Source of the DNA: Micrococcaceae bacterium
GTDB lineage: Bacteria > Actinomycetota > Actinomycetes > Actinomycetales > Micrococcaceae
Reading direction: 5' to 3'
DNA length: 61,803 nucleotides
Assembly: GCA_025465475.1 (NCBI GenBank)
Contig: JAODMR010000055.1
Span: 1-61,803 of the forward strand
Shown here: piece after piece, positions 55,729 through 61,803 of the stretch
Position numbering within the stretch: the stretch's first letter is position 1
Layout of the letters: each line of letters starts with the position of its first letter
The notes under the pieces: generated by a model
Told to the model about the DNA's origin: nothing
The model's input: the letters and a program-made list of their open reading frames with translations, nothing else
Databases searched by the model: none
Program-made: the position numbers and the translations under genes

Positions 55729-57153
55729 ATGAATTCCGAAAATACCGCCCCTAAAAAAGGGAAGGTGATCGGGGTCACCATTGCTGCGGCTCTGGGTGGC
55801 CTCCTGTTCGGATTCGATACGGCCGTCATCAATGGTGCCAATGAAGCCATCCGCTCCGAGTTTGGCCTGGACACCCAGGTGCTCGCCTTTGTGGTCGCCG
55901 TGACGTTGCTTGGCTGCGCTGCCGGTGCCTGGTTTGCCGGGCAACTGGCGGACCGGTGGGGACGCAAGAAGGTCATGATCCTGGCCGCGGCCCTCTTTGT
56001 GGCCAGTTCCCTCGGATCGGGCTTCGCCTTCGCCGCGTGGGACCTGATGGTCTGGCGGCTCATCGGCGGCCTGGCCATCGGCGTCGCGTCAGTCATCGCA
56101 CCTGCCTACATCGCGGAGGTGGCCCCGGCCCGGTACCGCGGCGCGCTGGGTTCGCTTCAGCAGCTGGCCATCACCATGGGCATTTTCCTGGCCCTGCTCT
56201 CGGACGCCTTCCTGGCCAACACCGCCGGCGGCGCCGTAGACGAGCTGTGGGCCGGTCTTCCGGCCTGGCGCTGGATGCTGCTGGTCGGCGTCGTACCTGC
56301 AGCCGTTTACGGCCTGCTGTCCCTGGGGATCCCCGAATCCCCGCAATACCTGATTCGGGCGGGACGGTTTGCGGAAGCCAAAACGGTGCTCCGCACGGTG
56401 GTCGGGGCTAGTGACCCGGAGAGCCGCCTGGAGCAGATCCGGTCGAGCTTCGAGGACGAGGACAAGACGAGTTTCCGGGACCTGCGCGGACCGGCCTTCG
56501 GGCTCAAACCCATTCTCTGGGTTGGTATCACCGTCGCGGCCCTGCAGCAGCTGGTCGGCATCAACGCCATTTTCTACTACTCCAACACCCTGTGGCAGTC
56601 GGTCGGGTTCAGCGAGAAAGATTCCTTCACCACCTCCGTCATAACCGCTGTCATTAACGTCGTGCTGACCTTCGTGGCCATCTTTTTTGTCGACCGGGTG
56701 GGCCGGAACAAACTCCTGCTCTCCGGATCGTTGGGGATGTTCGTCGGCCTCGTCGCAGCGGCGATATCCTTTGCCCAGGCAACCGGCAGCGGGGACAACA
56801 TAGAACTCGGCGCTCCCTGGGGTGCCATCGCACTGGTGGGCGCCAACCTCTTTGTGGTTTCCTTCGCGGCGACGTGGGGGCCGGTTATGTGGGTGGTGCT
56901 GGGCGAGATCTTCCCCAACCGCATCCGCTCCCTGGGCCTGGGTCTGAGCGCGCTGGTGAACTGGATCTTTAACTTCATCGTCACGCTGCTGTTCCCCATC
57001 CTTAGCGCCGCCGTCGGGCTTGGCTACGTTTACGGCGGGTTCGCGCTCTTTGCGGCACTTTCCTTCTGGTTCGTGCGCACCCGCATGCCGGAAGTCAGCG
57101 GCAGGGAATTGGAAGATCGGGAAAAAGCGTCTCCGGAAGCAATCCGCAAATGA
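55729..57153 (+). CDS. Sugar porter family MFS transporter
   Basis: A 474-residue MFS sugar/proton symporter. Helix 1 has ALGGLLFGFDTAVINGA. Motif A occurs as ADRWGRKKVMI and, in the second half, as DRVGRNKLLLSG. Other sugar-porter signatures are IAPAYIAEVAPARYRG, ALQQLVGINAIFYYS (sugar-binding Gln-Gln) and WVVLGEIFPNRIRSLG. It is closest to XylE/GalP-like carriers; the sugar cannot be chosen. The ATG at 55729 follows AGGAGA. It is divergent from the Bcr/CflA gene across 145 bases, in which no clear operator was seen. Confidence 0.92.
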   Translation: MNSENTAPKKGKVIGVTIAAALGGLLFGFDTAVINGANEAIRSEFGLDTQVLAFVVAVTLLGCAAGAWFAGQLADRWGRKKVMILAAALFVASSLGSGFAFAAWDLMVWRLIGGLAIGVASVIAPAYIAEVAPARYRGALGSLQQLAITMGIFLALLSDAFLANTAGGAVDELWAGLPAWRWMLLVGVVPAAVYGLLSLGIPESPQYLIRAGRFAEAKTVLRTVVGASDPESRLEQIRSSFEDEDKTSFRDLRGPAFGLKPILWVGITVAALQQLVGINAIFYYSNTLWQSVGFSEKDSFTTSVITAVINVVLTFVAIFFVDRVGRNKLLLSGSLGMFVGLVAAAISFAQATGSGDNIELGAPWGAIALVGANLFVVSFAATWGPVMWVVLGEIFPNRIRSLGLGLSALVNWIFNFIVTLLFPILSAAVGLGYVYGGFALFAALSFWFVRTRMPEVSGRELEDREKASPEAIRK

Positions 57154-57283
57154 CGGACGACTTCTCCGGGCAGGGTATTAGCGCAGGAATGGTAATTTTG
57201 TCAGAAGAGTGCCCCGGAAACGTCGGCACTTTGGTTTGCAAGGCGCGAGGCGTGCTCAAGCCCAAGCGATGGAGGCAGTTCCG

Positions 57284-58135
57284 ATGAGTAGTGCTCAAGA
57301 CGTTCGAAACGGTCCCCAGGCGGGGGCGCCCGCCGGCAGTTCCTCCCTGGTGGGTCTGGTCAGGTTGTTGTCCCGGTTGGCGCCGAAACAGCTTAACGAC
57401 GAGATATCGCTGGCAAAGGCCGAGCTGAAGCGCAAGGGCATCGCACTGGGCATCGCCGTAGCCTTCCTGGTCGTGGCGCTGCTGATGCTGGCGTTGATGG
57501 TCATTTCGCTCCTTGTGGCGGCCATCATGGGACTGGCAACGATCATGCCCGCCTGGCTGGCCGCTCTGCTGGTGGCAGCGCTTTTCCTGGTGATTCTGGT
57601 GATAGCCGCCCTGATCGGCGTGCAACGGTTGAAGAAGACCATGCCCTTGCTGCCGGAAGAGGCATTGCTGGGCATCCGTTCCGACATTGGTGTGCTCCGC
57701 GAGGGCCGCAAATTCAACCCGTCGTCGCTCCGTAAGCCGGTCACCCGCAACGAACTTGAGGCCCAGCGGGCCGAGAAGACTGCCAAGGCCAAGCGGAATA
57801 AGGCCGCCAAGGAAGCGAAGGCAGCCCAGCAGGGCCCCGCTCCTTCCGAGGGCCAGCTGAAGGAACGCACCGCAGCACGCCGGGAGCACCTGCTGTCCCT
57901 GCGCGAGCAGTTGGCGGCCCAGGCCGATTTCCGCAAGAAGGCCAAGATTCTGGTTGCCGAGTCCCGCAGTGTCGCTGCGGGAGCAACGGAGGCGGCACGG
58001 GAGCAGTTCGAACTCGCACGTCCTGGTGCCGAGGAACTGGCGGAGACCGCCAAGGAACGCTGGGTTCCCCTCACCGTCCTGGCCGTATCCTCCACCGCCT
58101 TCGTGGTCTTCCTGCGCAAGCTGTTGGGCAAGTAA
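57284..58135 (+). CDS. Phage holin family / actinobacterial Holin-X protein
   Basis: A 283-residue protein. Residues 20-45 are polar (VGLVRLLSRLAPKQLNDEISLAKAEL). Two close membrane helices follow at about 55-110 (IALGIAVAFLVVALLMLALM and LLVAALFLVILVIAAL). This is the pattern of the Holin_X domain. The long C-terminal half is highly charged, with Lys/Ala/Glu repeats of coiled-coil character, and ends in a third hydrophobic stretch. Despite the family name it lies among envelope genes with no phage genes nearby, so a housekeeping membrane role is more likely. The start has a GGAGG site. Confidence 0.72.
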   Translation: MSSAQDVRNGPQAGAPAGSSSLVGLVRLLSRLAPKQLNDEISLAKAELKRKGIALGIAVAFLVVALLMLALMVISLLVAAIMGLATIMPAWLAALLVAALFLVILVIAALIGVQRLKKTMPLLPEEALLGIRSDIGVLREGRKFNPSSLRKPVTRNELEAQRAEKTAKAKRNKAAKEAKAAQQGPAPSEGQLKERTAARREHLLSLREQLAAQADFRKKAKILVAESRSVAAGATEAAREQFELARPGAEELAETAKERWVPLTVLAVSSTAFVVFLRKLLGK

Positions 58136-58231
58136 GCAACGCGTACGACGGCGGGGCCGCCGCAGCGTCCTCCGGCGGCCCCGGCCGGCGTCCGCAGAGT
58201 GATGTCGGCCTGAGTCCGGAAGGGGGACCGC

Positions 58232-58891
58232 ATGAGATTCCTGAATGCAGGTGCCCGCCCCGGACACCCCGTCCGGGACCGGGACCTGCTCCTCAGCGTT
58301 CCGAACGTGCTCACCCTCATCCGCTTCCTCGGCGTGCCCCTGTTCGTCTGGCTGGTCCTGATCCAACGGGACTACGCCGCTGGGGTGCTGGTGCTGGCCG
58401 TCATGGGAGGCACCGACTGGATCGACGGTTACGTCGCCCGACGCTTCAACCAGATGACCAGCCTGGGGCGGATTCTCGACCCCCTGGCTGACCGGCTGGC
58501 GCTCATCACGGTGGCCATCTCGCTGGTGATCGCCGGCATTGCCCCCTGGTGGCTGCTGTTGGCGCTGCTCGTTCCGGATGCCATCCTGATGGCTGTCACG
58601 CTCCGCCTGTTCCGGTGGCACCCCGACCTTCCCGTCAGCGTGGTCGGCAAGGTCCGCACCGCAGCCCTCCTGCTGGGCACGCCGCTGCTGCTGCTGGCGG
58701 CGGCCTTTGGGCCGCAACCCACACCGGCCACCGTGATCGCCTGGATCTTCCTGACGGTTGGCGTTCTCGGCCATTGGATTGCCGCCTGGAACTACTACCG
58801 GGCCATGCTGCGCAAACACCGCAACCTGCTGGCCGCAACGCCTGGCGGGCCTGACCGTTCGGAATCCTCCGACGTCGCGGACGACCCCTGA
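58232..58891 (+). CDS. CDP-alcohol phosphatidyltransferase family protein
   Basis: A 219-residue membrane enzyme of phospholipid synthesis. The family signature DG-x2-AR-x8-G-x3-D-x3-D is complete in TDWIDGYVARRFNQMTSLGRI and the following LDPLADR. Helices lie at about 22-42, 60-80, 90-125 and 140-185. It transfers a phosphatidyl group from CDP-diacylglycerol to an alcohol. Phosphatidylglycerophosphate, cardiolipin or phosphatidylinositol-phosphate synthase are all possible. The next gene starts in its stop codon. Confidence 0.88.
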   Translation: MRFLNAGARPGHPVRDRDLLLSVPNVLTLIRFLGVPLFVWLVLIQRDYAAGVLVLAVMGGTDWIDGYVARRFNQMTSLGRILDPLADRLALITVAISLVIAGIAPWWLLLALLVPDAILMAVTLRLFRWHPDLPVSVVGKVRTAALLLGTPLLLLAAAFGPQPTPATVIAWIFLTVGVLGHWIAAWNYYRAMLRKHRNLLAATPGGPDRSESSDVADDP

Positions 58892-59835
58892 TGGTTTGGC
58901 TCGCGGTTGCCTGCGCCGTGGCCGGTGCGTTTTTTCTGGCCTTCGGGGCGCAGCGCCAAGGCAGTGCGGTGCAGGCCAACACCGGCGGGCTTGCCCTGGG
59001 CGGCAGCAGTTTCCTGCGGCTGCTGCGCACTCCCCGCTGGATTTTCGGACTGCTGCTGCTCGGGGCCGGGATGGCGCTGAATGTGGTGGCCCTGACCCTT
59101 GGCACGCTCACGGTCATCCAACCGATCGGCGCCATTGCCCTGGTCATCACCACGATCGTCAACTCGCGGGACCAGGGCATCCGGCTGAACCGGGGCACGG
59201 TCGTGGCCATCACCTGCTGCGTGACCGGCAGCGCCCTGTTCGTGCTCCTGGCGGTGAACGTGGTCCGCGAAAACACTGCCGTCACGGTTGAGGAGGAACT
59301 GACGGTGGCCCTGTTGCTCGCCGGAGTCGTGGGAGTGCTGGGATCCTGCGTGCTGCTCTGGCATCACCGGCTGCGGGCGTTCTTTTACATCCTGGGCGCG
59401 GGCGTCCTTTTCGGTTTCGTCGCCGTGTTGACGCGCATCATTTCCAAACAACTCTTTGATCCCAACGGGCTGTTCCTCCTGAACCTGCAGTGGTACTCCC
59501 TGATCGCCATCGCCACGGCAGGCGGGCTCGGGTCCTGGTTCGTGCAGAGCGCCTACTCCTCAGGCCCGCCGGACCTTGTCATTGCGGGGCTGACCGTCAT
59601 TGACCCCATCGTCGGCATCGGCATCGGCATCACGATCCTGGGCGAACTGCGACCCGACGTGCCCGCCGTGATCGCAATTGCCATGGCTGGGGCGGCTTTG
59701 CTTGCTATCGTGGGAGTCATTGCCCTGTCGCGGCACCATCCGGACGTCGTGGAGCGGCGACGGATTGCCAGGCTCGAGGCAGCTGATGCAGGCAGCACCA
59801 GCTGGCGGCAGCAGGCACGGAGGAAGGCTTACTAA
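58891..59835 (+). CDS. DMT-superfamily transporter (NIPA-like)
   Basis: A 314-residue protein with nine or ten membrane helices. It begins AVACAVAGAFFLAFGAQRQGSAV and has the early helix pair LLLLGAGMALNVVALTLGTLTVIQPIGAIALV, which is characteristic of NIPA/DMT permeases. A magnesium or small-molecule transport role follows from family knowledge only. It overlaps the phosphatidyltransferase gene by one base (TGATG). The last 25 residues are basic and cytoplasmic. Confidence 0.8.
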   Translation: MVWLAVACAVAGAFFLAFGAQRQGSAVQANTGGLALGGSSFLRLLRTPRWIFGLLLLGAGMALNVVALTLGTLTVIQPIGAIALVITTIVNSRDQGIRLNRGTVVAITCCVTGSALFVLLAVNVVRENTAVTVEEELTVALLLAGVVGVLGSCVLLWHHRLRAFFYILGAGVLFGFVAVLTRIISKQLFDPNGLFLLNLQWYSLIAIATAGGLGSWFVQSAYSSGPPDLVIAGLTVIDPIVGIGIGITILGELRPDVPAVIAIAMAGAALLAIVGVIALSRHHPDVVERRRIARLEAADAGSTSWRQQARRKAY

Positions 59836-59924
59836 AAAGCCCTCCATCGTACGACGACGTCGGGACCCCCGGCGCGCGCAGCACGGTTGCCGCCGGCGGC
59901 GGAAGAATCCACCAGGAGTGATAC

Positions 59925-61151
59925 GTGACATCGACACAGAGCCAACGCATCCCCAACGGCCGGGAGCTGCGAACCGGACCCCTCACCATTCTTATCGCCG
60001 CCGACACCTACGCGCCCCAGGTCAACGGGGCGGCGCAGTTCGGCTACCGCCTGGCCAAGGGCATGACCGCCCGCGGCAACGACGTGCACGTGCTCGCCTG
60101 CCGCCCGGACAACGGCAAGAGTTACACCGAGTTCCGCGAGGAAGGCTCCGTACACCGGCTGCGCTCCCACTCGGTCCCCACACACGAATACTTCCGCGTC
60201 TGCCTGCCGTGGGAGATCAAGAAGGACATCAGCCTGCTCTTCGACCGGATCCAACCCGACGTCGTGCACGCGCAAAGCCACTACATGATCGGTGAGCAGG
60301 TGATCTACGAGGCCCAGCGCCGCGGAATCCGCATCATCGCCACCAACCACTTCATGCCGGAAAACCTCAATCCCTTCCTGCCCTTTCCCCAGTGGTTCAA
60401 GGACATTGTGGGCCGGGTGTCATGGAAGGACATGGGCAAGGTGATGGGTCGGGCCGACGTGGTGACCACACCCACGCCCCTGGCCGCCAGCGCCATGCAC
60501 AGGCACGCGTTCCTGGGCAAGGTTCTGCCGCTGTCCAACGGCATCGATTCGGCCGCCTACGAACTCCAGGAGGGGGAGACCATTGAACGGCACGAGTTCC
60601 CCACGGTCCTGTTCGCCGGCCGGTTGGCCGAGGAGAAGCACATTGACGTGCTGATCGACGCCGTCGCCAAGACGCCGAAGTCCCTGAACGTCCACCTCGA
60701 GATCGTGGGCGGCGGCGAGGTCAAGGCCGCCCTCAAGGCCCAGGCCGAGCGGCTGGGCCTGTCCGACCGGGTGAAGTTCTTCGGGCTCGCCAGCGACGAA
60801 GACCTCCGCAAGGCATACATCCAGGCCGACCTGTTCTGCATGCCGGGTACGGCAGAACTGCAGTCCCTGGTCACCCTGGAGGCCATGAGCGCCTCCACGC
60901 CCGTGGTGCTGGCGAATGCCATGGCCCTGCCGCACCTGGTGCGCGACGGCGAAAACGGGTACCTGTTCCGGCCCATGGACAGCGATGACCTGGCGGAAAA
61001 GATCACCCGCATCCTGCAGCTGCCGGAGGAGAAGCGTGCGGCGATGGGAGCCGTCAGCCGCGCCATGGTCGAAGAACACGGCATCAAGAAGACGCTGGAC
61101 ACGTTTGAGGGGCTGTACCGGGGCGAAACCTACGAGGATCACGCTGAATAG
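59925..61151 (+). CDS. Glycosyltransferase family 4
   Basis: A 408-residue GT-B glycosyltransferase. The acceptor-binding first half starts ILIAADTYAPQVNGAAQFGYRLAKGM. The nucleotide-sugar half begins FAGRLAEEKHIDVLIDAV, and the catalytic E-x7-E motif is in SLVTLEAMSASTPVVLANA. It resembles actinobacterial mannosyl- and glucosyltransferases acting on lipid acceptors (PimB/MgdA-like), which fits the neighbouring phospholipid gene. The exact sugar is unknown. The GTG start has an AGGAGT site. Confidence 0.9.
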   Translation: MTSTQSQRIPNGRELRTGPLTILIAADTYAPQVNGAAQFGYRLAKGMTARGNDVHVLACRPDNGKSYTEFREEGSVHRLRSHSVPTHEYFRVCLPWEIKKDISLLFDRIQPDVVHAQSHYMIGEQVIYEAQRRGIRIIATNHFMPENLNPFLPFPQWFKDIVGRVSWKDMGKVMGRADVVTTPTPLAASAMHRHAFLGKVLPLSNGIDSAAYELQEGETIERHEFPTVLFAGRLAEEKHIDVLIDAVAKTPKSLNVHLEIVGGGEVKAALKAQAERLGLSDRVKFFGLASDEDLRKAYIQADLFCMPGTAELQSLVTLEAMSASTPVVLANAMALPHLVRDGENGYLFRPMDSDDLAEKITRILQLPEEKRAAMGAVSRAMVEEHGIKKTLDTFEGLYRGETYEDHAE

Positions 61152-61163
61152 CCGGACTGATAC

Positions 61164-61169
61164 TAGGAT
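61164..61169 (+). promoter_or_regulatory. Possible -10 box of the CAU tRNA gene
   Basis: TAGGAT, followed by a leader of about 43 bases with a small hairpin (CCCC-TATGC-GGGG, 61192-61204). Confidence 0.35.
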
Positions 61170-61218
61170 GGCTTAGTCGGTCGCGGGCTGTCCCCTATGC
61201 GGGGCATCCGGACCGTTT

Positions 61219-61292
61219 GGGGCTATAGCTCAGCTGGTTAGAGCGCGGGACTCATAATCCTAAGGTCCTCGGTTCAAGTCCGAGTAGCCCTA
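61219..61292 (+). tRNA. tRNA with CAU anticodon (Ile2 more likely than elongator Met)
   Basis: A 74-base cloverleaf with acceptor GGGGCTA/TAGCCCT (including G1-U72), D-arm GCTC/GAGC, anticodon loop CTCATAA, T-arm CTCGG/CCGAG around TTCAAGT and discriminator A. The CAU anticodon is read as Met or, after lysidine modification, as Ile (AUA). The T-loop and the bases after the anticodon resemble bacterial Ile2 tRNAs more than elongator Met. The base pair 27-43 is a C-A mismatch. Confidence 0.9.
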
Positions 61293-61803
61293 CCCTTGTT
61301 TTTCCGGAGGTCCAGCCTTGTTCTGGTTGGACCCTGCGTTGAATCCCAGCCGCCGAGTCATGTTCCATCGACTGGTCAGTCGTTCCAGCGGAATGGTCTC
61401 GAGGTGAGGCGAGCCATCCGGCAGTTGGGCGTTGTATTTTTTGAGCCAGACTTCAAATTGCTGTCCCTCGAGACCCACTGGCCCGCTCAGGCCGGTCAGG
61501 GCGTGGCGCAGGGTGGTGGCCGCGGCTGCGGCAGGACCGGTGGCACGGGAGCCGAGGTGTTGCGCCAGCAAGGGGAGGCCTTCGTGGATTGCCGCCATCA
61601 GGCAGGTGCCCATCCGCTCGCTGAGTGTTCTGTCGTCGTCGGATAGCGGTGGTGCCATGGACAGCAGCAGGTGGCAGATGTTGACGAATCGCTTGACGCG
61701 TCGGGGCGTGTTGCCGATCAACGGCGCAAGGGATTCCAGGAAGCGAAGCTCGTCCGCCGAGATCGACAGCTGGCGGGCCTTTGGATCCAGCCATGAGCCG
61801 TAC
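61290..61803 (-). CDS. C-terminal part of a KAP-like P-loop NTPase (partial)
   Basis: An open frame runs from the right edge to a TAG at 61290-61292, giving about 171 residues; the start lies outside the window. The segment SADELRFLESLAPLIGNTPR, directly followed by RVKRFVN, resembles the C-terminal part of KAP-family P-loop NTPases, some of which act in phage exclusion. The remaining 110 residues are soluble and match nothing known at sight. The stop codon is made by the last three bases of the CAU tRNA, on the opposite strand. The Walker motifs would lie further right, so the family call is tentative. Confidence 0.5.
   Translation of the reverse strand, partial: YGSWLDPKARQLSISADELRFLESLAPLIGNTPRRVKRFVNICHLLLSMAPPLSDDDRTLSERMGTCLMAAIHEGLPLLAQHLGSRATGPAAAAATTLRHALTGLSGPVGLEGQQFEVWLKKYNAQLPDGSPHLETIPLERLTSRWNMTRRLGFNAGSNQNKAGPPEKQG

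Noticed and set aside
57284-58135. Prophage remnant suggested by the holin-family protein
   Set aside because: No other phage genes, integrase or attachment repeats nearby. Holin-X proteins occur in many actinobacterial chromosomes outside prophages.
57095-58819. Minus-strand open frame of 574 codons opposite the holin-X and phosphatidyltransferase genes
   Set aside because: It is a mirror of two real genes, with Gln/His/Gly-rich composition and no motif.

Overview
The window is a chromosomal segment of a high-GC actinobacterium. The best guess is a member of the Micrococcaceae, Arthrobacter or a close relative. Pointers are the roughly 65-70% GC sequence, an actinobacterial acyl-CoA carboxylase with an epsilon subunit, an MMPL transporter, a SAM-IV-type riboswitch, GatCAB, an Rv1264-like cyclase and many genes whose start codon lies six bases after a TANNNT box (leaderless transcripts). 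No prophage, insertion sequence or CRISPR array is visible. Most of the window looks like core genome, broken by one tandem-repeat array and with a possible accessory gene at the right edge.

1-9.4 kb is read leftwards: an MMPL pump with its TetR regulator (operator visible), a dicarboxylate/amino-acid symporter, a DUF885 peptidase-like protein and accD-accE. 9.4-19.7 kb is read rightwards: a short-chain dehydrogenase, biotin ligase (serving the carboxylase), a PH-domain protein overlapping a class III cyclase, a PP2C phosphatase, then ligA coupled to an inositol-phosphatase-like gene, a DUF2087 gene, a CoA transferase with permuted layout and an acetyltransferase. 19.66-20.35 kb is a repeat array with a 143-base period. 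It precedes gatCAB. A LysR regulator diverges from tdh-kbl (threonine to glycine), followed by a lone hutI.

28-38 kb holds a CDF metal transporter, a CPBP protease, a VOC protein, a SAM riboswitch ahead of metY-metX, two hydrolases, an S4 RNA-binding protein, a YdcZ-type permease and a lactonase-like beta-propeller. 38-49 kb holds glyS, an acetyltransferase, a 2H phosphoesterase, a leftward type III polyketide synthase/methyltransferase/flavin monooxygenase operon, a small acidic protein with a palindromic operator, then dus, dgt and dnaG.

Two identical tRNA-Asn genes follow. Next come an unknown gene, a 57-residue membrane protein, a membrane esterase paired with an MprF-like aminoacyl-phosphatidylglycerol synthase, a Bcr/CflA pump, a sugar porter and a run of envelope genes (holin-X, CDP-alcohol phosphatidyltransferase, NIPA-like transporter, glycosyltransferase). 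The window ends with a CAU tRNA whose 3' end is overlapped by the tail of a truncated KAP-NTPase-like gene. That gene is the most likely edge of a larger accessory region lying outside the window.
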